Source: Procambarus clarkii (lineage: Eukaryota > Arthropoda > Malacostraca > Decapoda > Cambaridae). From it: 64,000 nt of DNA. A program made the translations under genes and the position numbers. The notes under the pieces were generated by a model that saw only the letters and a list, made by a program, of their open reading frames with translations, had not been told where the DNA came from and did no database searches. Location of the stretch: positions 42,520,194 through 42,584,193 of the forward strand of contig NC_091160.1 in assembly GCF_040958095.1 (NCBI RefSeq), given 5' to 3'. Positions within the stretch are counted from its first letter, which is position 1, and each line of letters opens with the position of its first letter. Of this stretch, positions 30,740 through 42,360 are shown in pieces.

Positions 30740-31207
30740 TGACATCCAGCCTCAGAACTGATGGGTGGATAGCCGGCGTGGGAGGTCTGGGGCTCCCCCT
30801 TCCCCCTCCCGGGGAGGGGGGAGCTGCGCAGACAGCGGCGCAGTGACGTATGACATCATACTAGTTTCCTTGTTTTCTGTTGAAGAGTTCTTTCCACTAG
30901 TTCGGCTTAGGTAGCAATTTTCACCAGAATAGGGGTTTGTTTTGGAATGCTTACCTTTCTGGATACTTGACCCGGTCGATGGCAGACATAGAATGCTTCC
31001 AACCACACGGGGGTTTCTATAGGCCATTGCTCCCCTTGCCTCTCTGAGGGGGCCAGGTTCTGGCTCGTGGTCCCCGGTAGGCCCTAGAACTCCATACACA
31101 TGACTGATGCCAAAATCTGACATTAGCATATCGGCCGGTAAAGCTCCGGGAAGCCTCTGGGTCTCACCCAGAAAATGGCATTTCATTACATTCAACGCTG
31201 GTTTTTT
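30740..31207 (+). repeat. DIRS-A right inverted terminal repeat and extension
   Basis: Reverse complement of the left ITR up to about 31165, followed by an extension of about 42 bp (ACCCAGAAAATGGCATTTC... to CAACGCTGGTTTTTT) that the left end lacks. The same extension ends copies B, C and D. Confidence 0.88.
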
Positions 31208-32507
31208 GCAGAATTTTATCAATTTTTTAAGATGAGATTTGCAGCTTTTGGACCCATGTTGTTTCATTTTGTATATTGGCACGTCATTGGGTGCCTTCGA
31301 AGTTTGTGGTAGTTCTCCTGCATCAAAGTGCCAGTATCCCTAAAATGCCAGCAGATAGCAGCTTAGGTCACCCCCGGGTTATACCATGTCCATCCAGCTC
31401 ACTTGCTTGTCTGGTATTAAGCAGAGAACTCCTGTCTCTGCAAGGACCACAATTCTGTTTTAAAGCTAAAGGAGGTTAGCATTCCTTGGAATTTGGATGA
31501 ATTTGAATTTGGCCACATTTAGGTTTCTTTCATTGCCCCCAAAATGATTTTCTCATTGGTATGTCACACCATTGTGATTACTTTGTGATCTGAAGGAGGG
31601 GCATAAGGGTGTGAACACCATTACCTACAGGCCAGAGTGTAGTTGGGCCAATTGTAAAATCCTGGTTAGGCACAAGTTAAGGTTTCCAGAACCTCCCAGT
31701 GAATTCAGTAGAGTTCAGGTTTGGTTGGCTTTTGTCCTATAATGGTTGATTGGGTTAAGATGTGTGTCTGGGAATCACCTCAACACAGGTTCAGGGCTTG
31801 AAGGATATATTCTCATGTTTAAACCCAATGAACTTATCTGTTATAGGTCGGTTCACTACAGTGGTTGATTTTTAAGGACAAACTGAGATCATTCTGCATA
31901 AAATGAGTCATGGGAAGGGCTGTTCAAAGATAATGACAATAGCAAGGGTACTAGAACCCATCAAATGGTGCAACTAGTGCAGGCAAATCTCTTATCTGCA
32001 GATGACGTTCCAATCTTATTTATGGCAGATGACATAACATACCTTAAGTTGGTGAATTACGTTTTTGTAAATGCTGTATTAGAAACACTTCCCGTGACCA
32101 AGTTGTGGTCTGAAATGAATGAGACTAACGGCTCCAGTTGATGTTGCTGTGAGGGTTTGTGTTGGTTTTCCCTAGTGCTTAACTATGTGAGTTTTTTCCA
32201 CTGTTGAACGGGAAAACTAAACACTGGACCAGACTTAATGTGGAGCACGATCTTCAAGTATTCATGTGAATTGATAAGTTGACTTCACAAAACATACACA
32301 TCCTTCATACGGAAACTTAAAATGGGTTGTCAGGGTTAAAACATTCTTAATGCTTACCAAATATCACTATTATTCTTTCACTAGTTTTATTAAACTGTTG
32401 ACATTATATTAGTAGTACCATTTTACACTGAATTAGTGTTCATACATTAACATTCAGTATCATGGGGAAGTTGTCAGAGGATCTGCTGAGACAAGTTTAG
32501 GAACCCA
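31208..32507 (+). other. Iswi intron, no recognisable element
   Basis: About 1.3 kb of AT-rich intron between DIRS-A and a minisatellite. I see no gene, RNA gene or known repeat. Confidence 0.55.
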
Positions 32508-33158
32508 GCATTAGGTGAAATGATACCGGCACATTAGGTGAAATGATACCGGTGCATTAGGCGAAATGATACTGGTGCATTAGGTGAAATGATACCGGCA
32601 CATTAGGTGAAATGATACCGGCACATTAGGTGAAATGATACCGGCACATTAGGTGAAATGATACCGGTGCATTAGGTGAAATGATACCGGCGCATTAGGT
32701 GAAATGATACCGGCACATTAGGTGAAATGATACCGGCACATTAGGTGAAATGATACCGGTGCATTAGGTGAAATGATACCGGCACATTAGGTGAAATGAT
32801 ACCGGCACATTAGGTGAAATGATACCGGCACATTAGGTGAAATGATACCGGTGCATTAGGTGAAATGATACCGGCACATTAGGTGAAATGATACCGGCAC
32901 ATTAGGTGAAATGATACCGGCACATTAGGGGAAATTGTACCGGTGCATTAGGTGAAATGATACTGATGCATTAGGTGAAATGATACTGATGCATTAGATG
33001 GCATGATACCGGTGCATTAGGTGAAATGATACTGATGCATTAGATGACATGATACCGGTGCATTAGATGACATGATACTGATGCATTAGATGACATGATA
33101 CTGATGCATTAGATGACATGATACTGATGCATTAGATGACATGATACTGATGTATTAG
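32508..33158. repeat. 23-nt minisatellite, about 28 units
   Basis: Core ATTAGGTGAAATGATACCGG plus a variable CAC/TGC/CGC step. Units in the left two thirds are nearly uniform, while from about 32990 rightwards the core becomes GATGACATGATACTGATGC-like. It ends about 290 bp before the candidate microexon. Confidence 0.95.
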
Positions 33159-33451
33159 TCAACGAGTCTCGGCCATTCGATAAAAAGATAATACAGGTAT
33201 TGCTCTTTCTTTCAAAAAATATTATTTGTAAATATTACTTTAAACATTGAGCCATAGTTTGATAATTTACATAACCTTGGTCAAAACAAAATAAATGTTT
33301 ATATTGAGAAGTTTACAGGGAAATGGTTATGTAATATAAATTTTTCTTATATTAATATCTGAAATGGGAAGACATCCTGAAACTGCCATTGCTTTTGAAT
33401 CTCATTGGCAAAGTGGCATTATTTTATTTTATTTTTGCTTTCTCTTTCTAG
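33159..33451 (+). other. Intron upstream of the candidate microexon
   Basis: AT-rich; ends in a pyrimidine-rich tract TGCTTTCTCTTTCTAG. No other feature seen. Confidence 0.6.
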
Positions 33452-33484
33452 CCGCATGAAGAAGTTAAGAGCCACAGACCCTGA
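33452..33484 (+). CDS. Iswi: Candidate 33-nt in-frame microexon of Iswi
   Basis: A strong acceptor (GCTTTCTCTTTCTAG) ends at 33451 and a consensus donor GTAAGT begins at 33485. The 33 nt start and end in phase 2, exactly the phase between exon 2 and exon 3. Inclusion therefore adds 11 residues, RMKKLRATDPD (the final D shares its last base with exon 3), without a frameshift. Skipping gives the standard GDHRHR join known from fly. The insertion point is immediately before the HRHR basic patch, the AutoN autoinhibitory motif that mimics the histone H4 tail. A chance open 33-mer with two strong splice sites and the right phase is unlikely but possible. I do not know this exon from other ISWI genes. 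Confidence 0.6.
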   Translation, partial: PHEEVKSHRP

Positions 33485-34680
33485 GTAAGTCACCTCACCT
33501 TTTCCTAATATGCAAGGTAGAAAGGAATTGCCATAGTCAACTCCTGATTGATATTTCTCTCTCTTTTTTTTTGGCTAATTGAAAATCTTTGTCCAGGAGC
33601 ATGTGTTTACCTGGTGGTGGAAATCTCTCTCTCTCTCTCTTGGAATGGTTGTAGAACATAGATACGGAGCCGGGAAGATGGAGATGTATTCTCTGTTAAC
33701 TGAAAGTGCTGTTGAGGCCCATTTATTCCATTTACTTTTAAATGGAATAATGTGTTTTCAGTATTTAGGCAATTCACGTATTAAACTTGAATGTGTTGGT
33801 ACATACACACCCCAGTGGTAGTGTGCAGCAGGATCTCAACTTAAATTATTTTCAATACAGCATTCTTTTTTTTTATTCAATGAATATAGGCACTATAAAA
33901 AGACTATATGGTAGATGAAGCTGATGTAGACTATTCTGGTGTATTCTTGTATGATGTAGATGTGTCTTTGGTTATAGCATGTCCCACAGCTTCCAGATAT
34001 TAAGTTTCACTCAAAGTATTTATGCTGAGTACTATTTCACTGTTACATTATTCTTTACTTTTTTTTATTTTTATATGTATTTTGAAATTTTTTGTCAAAT
34101 TCCAGTTTTCATGTTTATCAGCGAGATGAAAATTAGGAGTTAATGGTCAGTTATAATTGTTATATTTACAATGAGGGAATTGCAGTACAATACTTAGTGT
34201 AATAATTATGTGATCCATTAACCCTTAAACAGTGGCTATGGAGAAAGAATCTTGCTCGCACATGCACAACAAAAAATAAAAAATTACAGAAGATAGTTTT
34301 TCATTATAGGATTATTAATTTGTATGCAGAATATAAGAGAAACATGAAAATAGGTGAATAGTTATCATTTGAGTGGGTGTAGGTGGTGTGTAACTGTGCA
34401 TCTGGCACTTGTCAGTGACTGGTGCTCGATTTTGCTGACACTTCCTGATTTATTCTCTGTTTCACTGATTGTTTTATCACTTGTTTTTCTTAATTTACAT
34501 CCACAGAGAGCTTCTATATCCATATTTGCATCATACCTGTAAAACCCAAACAATAATTGTTTAAATCTTAATATGATAGCCGCATTACCCTGTGAATCAA
34601 CAAATGGCGATGCCCACTGTCTAAGGGTTAATGATTAATGGTAAAAGTATTATTATGACTTCTTGGGCCTCATGGGATAC
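33485..34680 (+). other. Iswi intron, no recognisable element
   Basis: AT-rich intron. A CT repeat (33624-33641) is the only simple repeat; short ORFs here have no recognisable product. Confidence 0.5.
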
Positions 34681-34684
34681 CTGT

Positions 34685-35885
34685 TGTGTTTAGATCCTCC
34701 TGGTATTGTCCCCCCTTGGACAGTTGTAGTGTTTAGACCCTTCTGGTATTGTCCCCCCCTTGGACAGTTGTAGTGTTTAGACCCTTCTGGTATTGTGTCC
34801 CCATTGGACAGTTGTAGTGTTTAGACCCTTCTGGTATTGTGTCCCCCCCTTGGACAGTTGTAGTGTTTAGACCCTTCTGGTATTGTCCCCCCCTTGGACA
34901 GTTGTAGTGTTTAGACCCTTCTGGTATTGTCCCCCCCTTGGACAGTTGTAGTGTTTAGACCCTTCTGGTATTGTCCCCCCCTTGGACAGTTGTAGTGTTT
35001 AGACCCTTCTGGTATTGTCCCCCCTTGGACAGTTGTAGTGTTTAGACCCTTCTGGTATTGTCCCCCCTTGGACAGTTGTAGTGTTTAGACCCTTCTGGTA
35101 TTGTCCCCCCCCTTGGACAGTTGTAGTGTTTAGACCCTTCTGGTATTGTCCACCCCTTGGACAGTTATAGTGTTTAGACCCTTCTGGTATTGTGTCCCCC
35201 CCTTGGACAGTTGTAGTGTTTAGACCCTTCTGGTATTGTCCCCCCCTTGGACAGTTGTAGTGTTTAGACCCTTCTGGTATTGTCCACCCTTGGACAGTTG
35301 TAGTGTTTAGACCCTTCTGGTATTGTGTCCCCCCCTTGGACAGTTGTAGTGTTTAGACCCTTCTGGTATTGTCCCCCCCCTTGGACAGTTGTAGTGTTTA
35401 GACCTTTCTGGTATTGTCCCCCCCTTGGACAGTTGTAGTGTTTAGACCCTTCTGGTATTGTCCCCCCCCTTGGACAGTTGTAGTGTTTAGACCCTTCTGG
35501 TATTGTCCCCCCCCTTGGACAGTTGTAGTGTTTAGACCCTTCTGGTATTGTCCCCCCCTTGGACAGTTGTAGTGTTTAGACCTTTCTGGTATTGTCCCCC
35601 CCTTGGACAGTTATAGTGTTTAGACCCTTCTGGTATTGTCCCCCTTGGACAGCTGTAGTGTTTAGACCCTTCTGGTATTGTCCCCCCCTTGGACAGTTGT
35701 AGTGTTTAGACCCTTCTGGTATTGTCCCCCCCTTGGACAGTTGTAGTGTTTAGACCTTTCTGGTATTGTCCCCCCCTTGGACAGTTGTAGTGTTTAGACC
35801 CTTCTGGTATTGTCCCCCTTGGACAGCTGTAGTGTTTAGACCCTTCTGGTATTGTGTCCCCCCCTTGGACAGCTGTAGTGGTAAA
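34685..35885. repeat. ~43-nt minisatellite with variable C-tract, about 28 units
   Basis: Unit contains GTAGTGTTTAGACCCTTCTG and then GTATTGTCCCCCCTTGGACA. The C-run ranges from 5 to 8 and a GT insertion (TGTGTCC) recurs in some units. Variation is mostly C-run length. On the minus strand every unit has one run of 5-8 G. Confidence 0.95.
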
Positions 35886-36007
35886 TCTTCCTGGTGTTTG
35901 AACTGTTGAAACATTCAGGGGTTATCATTATGACCCAGTTGTTGGCCAATTTGATAGTCCAGTTAAACTGGCCTAGTTTAGTTGCTAGGGTGTGTGTGCA
36001 TATTTAA

Positions 36008-36037
36008 TATACATATATATATAATTATATATATAAT

Positions 36038-36071
<34 letters not shown>

Positions 36072-36077
36072 CATAAT

Positions 36078-36112
<35 letters not shown>
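36008..36112. repeat. AT and ACAT microsatellite
   Basis: Two AT stretches and two ACATACAT stretches, arranged as a tandem duplicate of about 50 bp, ending directly at the truncated left end of DIRS-B. Confidence 0.85.
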
Positions 36113-38639
36113 CCATACCTGGCCCCCTCAGAAGAGGCACGAGGAGCAATGGCCTATAGAAACCCCCGTGTGATTGGAAGCATTCTTTGTCTCCCATCGA
36201 CCGGATCAGGCACCCAGAAAGGTAAGCGTCCCAAAACAAACCCCCTATTCTGGTGAAAATTGCTACAAAAAGCCGAACAAGTGGATAGAACTCCCCAAAC
36301 AGAAACGAGCAAACTAGTATGACATCTCACGTTGCCGAGCCGCTGTCTGCGCAGCTTCCCCCTCCCCGGGAGGGGAAAGGGGGAGCCCCAGATCGGCAGT
36401 CCACCTCTCATTTCTGAGGCTGATGCTATAGGCACTGGTCATGTGCTCTGGCTCCAGTGGTTGTTTCAGCACTGAGCCAGGAGTGATTCTCCAGTACTTG
36501 GGCTGCATACGCCTAGGGCTTCCTTCCCTAGGTGCCCTGTAAGTACTGCCCTTGGGACTTGGGGCCACCTTCCACACGTTCCTTGGGTTCTGCCTCTGCT
36601 AGGCTGTTTACTACTTGGTTTTCAGCCGCCCTTTGTGTGCTAGGGTGTTCTGTCTCCCTTGTTCGCCTTTGGGTAGGGGACAGTTTGTACTGGTAGGGGT
36701 GCAGGGTACTGCACAGTTTTTCACCTGTCATAGCAGCCGGCTCTGTTCCGCCTGGGCACACTGTCCTCTTGCGGGGTTTTCTTTTTCTTTTTGTTTGCCT
36801 GCCTGGTGGGGGGTCTGCCTTGGTTCTTGGCCCCCCCCTTGTATGTACTGAGTACTCTTCCTTCTTCCGGTGGTTCTCCCTGCTAGGTCCCCGTGAATGT
36901 ACACGTCCCAGGGGTTCAGTTCTTAGAAAGTTGTTTGGCAGACTTGGGCACCGGTTAGCAGTACCCTGCCTGGGCTTCCCTGAGCGTGAGTTCCGTCTCA
37001 GGACCCTTGGAATTCCCACGGGGACGCGTGGGTCCGATGGATGTGACCCCGGAGTCCCCCCCTCGCATTGTGCAAGTTCAAGGGTTGCTCTGTCCCCTTG
37101 TCTCAGGGTGACTCATTGTTTTTGCCTCCGTCTGCTGCCTGTGGGGTCGGTAACACCTTCGGCCTGGAGTCCTGCAAGTTTTGTTGCTTGTTTGTGGCTC
37201 GGTTACTCAGTCTTATGCTGACTATGCCCGTGCAGGCAGCACAGGCGTTGCACGTTGAGTTCAGGTGGTGGCAACGCACTAGGTTGTTTGCTCCCCCGGA
37301 AGCCCAGAGGCTGCCCCGTTTTTGGTTGTTGTGGTCTAGTCTGGTCCCCCCCCCCCCCCTTCCTCCCTGCATCTGGATCCTCACCGCCTGTGGGTTCGGG
37401 GTCGGGGCTTCGATGGTCCCGAGACTCGGGCGGTCTCGGGGAATTCCCCTTCCGGGGTAGCAACGGCATTCGAGCCTGTTCCTCCAGCCGTGTTGTGTGA
37501 GTCTGCCAGTGGGCTCCCTTCCTTAGTACTTTTCTGGCTGCCCTGGATTTTTCTTGTGAGGCTGGGGCTTTGAGGGGACAGCTTGGCCCCGGGGTCTGCC
37601 GTGTGGGTTCCTGGGGCTGGAGAGGGGCTGACTTGGGGGGGGGACCTTGGGCCCCGTTGGCCCTCTGGGGCATTTTTAGGGGCTTTCTGAAAAAAAACAG
37701 GGCTTTTTCTTCCCTCTGAGCGGGGCTTGCTGTTACGGGGAGTGGGGTTTTTCCTTTTTCCCCTCTACGTACGAGTTGTTGGGCATCGGCCACTTCCCGG
37801 GATCGGACCCCTGGGTTCCTTGTCCCAGGGGTCCGTCGGTTTCTTCCTGTCAGTGGGTACTCTTCTCCGTTTACTCGCCATTCTTTCTTGGGACGGGACT
37901 TCTCCGTCATGTTCCCCTTTTCTCGGGGTTCCGCATGACTTTTGGTCTCGGGTGCGACTGTGCCTTTATGTGCCTTCGTGATTTATGCTTGCTTCTGTGT
38001 GTTCTCAAAGGTTCGGGAAGGTTTTCGCTTCTTCCTGTATTATTGGAATGTCTGTCATCTTCCGGTGTGGCTCCCCTCCAGTCCTTTCTAGGGCTTGTTG
38101 GTCCTCTTCCGTGCTTCTTCTTGGTTTTCGGTCCTGTCTCGTTCTTTTTTAATTGTATCTTCTCTCCGTGCTCTATCTCGGCACTGCTCGTTTTCTTTCC
38201 ATATTCCTAGTTGGCGCCTTCCTGCCAAGCGGGTTGAGCGGTTCGGACCTCGTGTCCTGCGCATGTGCCATGGGAGTTTGTTTTGGTTATGGGCAGTATA
38301 CATAAGTGCTGGTGTTCTGCGTCCTTTTTTTTCTCGGGTACTTCGCCTCTCGCTCCTCTCATCTCTCCAGTCCATGCCCTGTAGCTCCTGGGGGTGTTCT
38401 GGATTGCCGCTGTGGGGAGGACGCAGGGGTTTTCCTGCTTATGGGTGTGGGGCGCCTCATTCGCCTCTACCCTACTCTTCTGCATGTGCGGCTCTAGCCT
38501 TCTTCCACTGGCGGTGCTCCCGGACTCTTCTTGGCTACATTGTGTCGTGACACATTCGTGCCTATGTTCTGCAGGTGAGTTTATGCGATCTGGTGTCTCT
38601 TTCGGCCAGGCGCTGGTTCGTGGTTTTTGGATACGAATA

Positions 38640-38790
38640 CAAGAACATGAGAACAAAGGTGACTGCAGAAGGCCTATTGGCCTATACGAGGCAGCTCCTA
38701 TTTCTACCCATCCAGTCCCTCTCATATACATGTCCAACCCATGCTTGAGTCGGTCAAGGGGCCCCACCTTCGCCATGGTATGGGGTAAAC
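38640..38790 (-). mobile_element. CR1-like LINE 3' end inside DIRS-B
   Basis: About 150 bp matching the 3' end of copies a-c in reverse, with the AACATGAGAACAAAGG tail and GGCCTATTGGCC block. It is more diverged from copy c than a and b are. Confidence 0.8.
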
Positions 38791-39074
38791 TGGTGGAGAT
38801 CAGTGTTCTGAGGTAATTGTTACACTGTGCCAGGATGTTATGAGGTGACATTTTGCTGCTGTTTTGATACTGGGGATGCGTGTTGGTGATTGGTTGTGGC
38901 ATTTTGTTTGGCCCTTGCGTGCTTCTTCCTGGGGCCTTCCTTGTTCGTCTGTCTTGTTTGTTACACAGTGGGTCACGGCCCTCTTTTTCTTGGTCATGAC
39001 TGGATCACTCTTTCCTTGCCTGTCTTGCAGTGCCTGGCTTAGCTCTTCCATATACATTGGATTCTCTGTACTCG

Positions 39075-39535
39075 CCTAGTTGTCCTCACCTATTTGTGCT
39101 TGCTGGGGTTGAGCTTTGGCTCTGGTCCCCCCTCTCACCTGTCAATTGGCTCATGTAGGGGTTCCTGAGCCTACTGACCTCTATCAAATTTACACTTAAG
39201 GCTGCGTATGGAGTCGGCCTCCGCCACGTCACTTCCTCTAGTATGCCGTTTGTCTACTACATACTGACACTGGCATCCTTCTGTCTAACGTCTTATGGCT
39301 CATTTGGGCCCTCGCTTTCCACCTGTGTTTCCTAGCGTGTGTGCCCCTTGTGTAATTAGTCCGTCTTTATCTACCCTATCAATTCCTCTGAGAATGTTGT
39401 ATGTGGTGCCCTCTACCTCTTCTGTTTCCCAGTGACGTGAGGTTTCATTCCCGTCGTCTCTCCTCGTAGCTTATACCCCTCGGTTCGGGTGCTAGTCTAG
39501 TGGCAAACCTTTGCACCTTTTCCAGTTAAGTCTTG
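39075..39535 (-). mobile_element. LINE ORF2 C-terminal fragment inside DIRS-B
   Basis: Reverse strand carries an EERRRE-type block, a basic linker and a 3' UTR. It is the same family as 51188-51605 in DIRS-C, at a similar place in the DIRS interior. Either one insertion was inherited by both, or the families share a target preference. Confidence 0.6.
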
Positions 39536-40099
39536 TTGTGTTGAGACGTGACCAACAACTCTGTGTTGTTGGCGTGACTTGTTGGGACATGACCAGCAGC
39601 TTCGTGTGTTGTTGGTCGTTTCCCTTTCGTTCCCGTTTGCTGCCAGCTTTCTTCGTTCCTGACCTTCCTTCTGTGCTTTTGTCCCTAGCTGCTGGTGTGG
39701 GGTTGTTGTTCTGGTCTTTTTCTTGCATTTTTGTTTTTCTTATTTTATCCTACTCATTCTTGTATGTTTTGTATCTGCCTTTTGGCTCTCCTATTACCAG
39801 GTTTGGGTTCCTGGCTTACCCTACCAGTTGGCATTTTCGAGGTCTTGCGGTGTCCCTTCTCGAGAGACTCGCTTCAGAACCTTAGAGTCTCTGATCTCCT
39901 GGTGAGCTCGCTGGTGTTGGGGAGTTTTCTTTATGGCAGATGTTCCATCTACTTCCTTGCCGGCTTGGGTTTCCGGCTCTTCTTGCTCGGTGATCGCACC
40001 CGAGATCTTCCCATGGCTCCGCCTCTTCCTAGGCTCGATCGGTCCATGGCGGGGCTGGTTCGGTTCTGCCTCGAGTCTCTCGCCATCTGTTGGTGGTCA

Positions 40100-41020
40100 G
40101 GTGACTTCATTGATGGTGTCCCACCTGCGTGCTTCTTCTTGGCGGCGGTGTGGGGTTTTTTGGCGGTCCTTCCATTTTCTTTCTGTCCCTTCTTAGGTTT
40201 GCTGCGCTTTGTTGGCGTTGTCTTGTCCTTCTCTTGTGGAGGTTTGGGGCCGTAATCTTGCCACATACTGTCGCCTTATCTTGAGCGGCGCTGGCGGAGC
40301 CGTTCCGGGTTGCTTCGGCTTTGGAGTTGCCTCTGCACCGCTTTGCAAGCCATCTCTGGCTTGGTTCACCTCCGGCCTGCTCTTGCACCGCTTGAGCCGT
40401 CCTAGTTCTTGGATTGCGTGCTCCTTTCTCTTCTCCTCGGTTTATTGTGGCCCCTTCGGTTCTGAGTTGTTTCAGAGGATCTCTTCTTGTTGGCGTTGGC
40501 TTTTGGGGGTCAGGCCGGAGTGCTTCGTGCCCTCCTCTGGCTCCTGGGTTTCGGCTCTTTTGGTTCTCTTGATAGATTTGTGCGCTTGCAGCTGTCTCCT
40601 TCTTTTCTGGTGACGACTGGCTTGGCTGCTTTCCAGAGGGGTCCTTGGGTTGTTTGATGCTTGGTTGGTCTGGCCGGGGGTGCATCATGTGTTGTGTTCG
40701 GTTGCGGCAATTCGCCGTGCTTGGTGTGCTGCGGCTGCCGTGACCGGGGTCATGTTTTGGGTTGTTCCGGGTTCCCTTCTTCCCTGTTCCAGGATGTGGT
40801 TCTCTTGGGTCGTCAGAGGGGGTGGTTTGGTCCTGCCAGCCTGCTGTCTGTCCCCGTGCCTACGTTGTTCGTTGGTTGACTCTGCGTTCCTTCGTTGATG
40901 TTCCTGGGCCTTGTCGGGCCTGTGTGGCCTTGGGTTGGCAGTTGCACTTTTGTCTCTGCTTCGCGTTGGGGTGTAAGCGACTTCTGCCTCGCGGGTTAGG
41001 TCCCTCTTGTTTTCGTCTTT
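40100..41020 (+). pseudogene. DIRS-B tyrosine recombinase region
   Basis: Starts with the VSHLRASSW block, which is also present in A (about 29650), C (53626), D (59190) and E (60805). A SLVSSPQFVVAP-like segment and WLVWPGVHHVLC (near 40660) follow, which align with the cysteine-containing stretch before the catalytic region in the other copies. Frames are mixed and the catalytic residues cannot be placed. Confidence 0.55.
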
Positions 41021-41028
41021 GGGTAGGT

Positions 41029-41097
41029 AGCTCCAGGGAGCCGACAGAAAACCAGCGCTGAATGTAATGAAATGCCATTTTCTGGGCGAGGCTCCCC
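41029..41097 (+). repeat. DIRS-B internal complementary region, shortened
   Basis: As in A but the first half lacks the GGGGCTCCCCC segment (AGCCGAC runs directly into AGAAAACC). The second half is complete. Confidence 0.75.
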
Positions 41098-41613
41098 GGC
41101 AACCCCCCTCCCCCTTCCCGGTCGGCAGTTTTTCATGTGTTTTGATGTCCAGCCTCAGAACTGAAAGATGGATTGCCGGCGCGGGTGTTTGGGGCTTCCC
41201 CTTCCCCCTCCTGGGGAGGGGGGAGCTGCGTAGTCAGCAGCGCGGCAACATGAGATGTCATACTAGTTTGCTCGTTTCTGTTCGGGGAGTTCTATCCACT
41301 TGTTCTGCTTTTTGTAGCAATTTTCACCAGAATAGGGGTTTGTTTTGGGACGCTTACCTTTCTGGGTGCCTGATCCGGTCGATGGCAGACAAAGAGTGCT
41401 TCCAACCACACCGGGGTTTCTATAGACCATTGGTCCTCGTGCCTCTTTTGAGGGGGCCAAGTTCTGGCTCATGGTCCCCGGTAGGTCTTCAGGTCTCCAT
41501 ACACATAACTGATGCCAAAGTCTGACATTAGCATATCAGCCTGGATAGCTCCGGGGAGCCAATGGGTCTCGCCCAGAAAATGGCGTTTCATTACATTCAA
41601 TGCTGGTTTTTTG

Positions 41614-41941
41614 GGGGATATGGAATGGATTAATTCAATATACATTTTTTTTTATGGGAAAATTCGTTCTGGTTTTTTAACCGTCTCTGGGAAAGGATTA
41701 AATTAGAAAACGAAGGTACCACTGTATTTTATAAATGATTATTAATTTTAGGTCTTTATCCAGGCTTATTTAGTGATTTGTAGTATGAAAAATGTAGATA
41801 ATTTAATGGCAATTTCCTTTAGTAGCAGGTTGATCTTGCGAATTTACTTAGTTGAAAAACCAGGTTTATATTTTGAGTGCATTACATGTGAGAATTTAAG
41901 TTGTGATGCAAAAGTTGATTATTTTCCCTCTGCTTCCTTAG
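41614..41941 (+). other. Intron upstream of exon 3
   Basis: AT-rich; ends in the pyrimidine tract TTTTCCCTCTGCTTCCTTAG. No other feature is supported. Confidence 0.65.
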
Positions 41942-42181
41942 CCATCGCCATCGCATGAGAGAGCACGAAGAGGACGAGGAATTACTAGCTGAATCCAATA
42001 AATCATCAAAGATTATAACCCGGTTCGAGGAGAGCCCCAGTTACATCACCAATGGCGAGATGAGAGACTATCAAATTAGAGGCCTCAATTGGATGATAGA
42101 TTTGTATGAAAATGGGATAAACGGTATTCTTGCAGATGAGATGGGTCTTGGTAAAACACTACAGACTATATCTCTCCTTGG
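41942..42181 (+). CDS. Iswi: ISWI chromatin-remodelling ATPase, exon 3 (AutoN and ATPase motif I)
   Basis: 240 nt, phase 2 in and phase 2 out; donor GTAAGA at 42182. It opens with [17 protein letters not shown], the AutoN basic-acidic stretch that holds the motor inactive until it meets the H4 tail. It then reads [34 protein letters not shown] and [23 protein letters not shown] is the Walker A motif (helicase motif I) that binds ATP. The match to fly Iswi and vertebrate SMARCA5 is strong along the whole exon. A long TA repeat begins only 29 bp after the exon end. Confidence 0.97.
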
Positions 42182-42205
42182 GTAAGAGGCTATGAAATTT
42201 GACTA

Positions 42206-42360
<155 letters not shown>

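Larger units (their letters stand above)
24955..31207 (+). mobile_element. DIRS-like retrotransposon A
   Basis: About 6.2 kb in intron 2. Inverted terminal repeats of about 430 bp (24955-25388; 30740-31165) differ by a short extension on the right (31166-31207). Next to the right ITR is an internal complementary region (30606-30698), complementary in its first half to the left end and in its second half to the right end. The recombinase region precedes it (29630-30600). The interior also holds a 20-nt minisatellite and a LINE fragment. No RT or RNase H motif is visible, unlike copy C. All reading frames are broken. Confidence 0.82.
36117..41613 (+). mobile_element. DIRS-like retrotransposon B, left end truncated
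   Basis: Begins inside the left ITR (CTGGCCCCCTCAG...), lacking its outer ~150 bp. Interior up to about 38050 parallels DIRS-A 25385-27030; 38080-38580 parallels 27790-28250 and 57230-57730 of D. It carries inserted LINE pieces (38640-38790; 39075-39535), recombinase-like sequence (about 40100-41020), a shortened internal complementary region (41029-41097) and a right ITR to 41570 with the same 3' extension. No RT or RNase H motif is seen. It has no 20-nt minisatellite at the place where A has one. Confidence 0.8.

Noticed and set aside
32508..33158. CRISPR-like array
   Set aside because: Units of 23 nt are directly adjacent without unique spacers, in an animal intron; a minisatellite.
34354..34542. 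Small ORF with hydrophobic stretch
   Set aside because: Short, in an intron, no conserved motif and no splice or start support.
36154..36435. Minus-strand ORF in the DIRS left ITR
   Set aside because: Both ITR copies show similar short frames because they are inverted repeats of each other; no domain.
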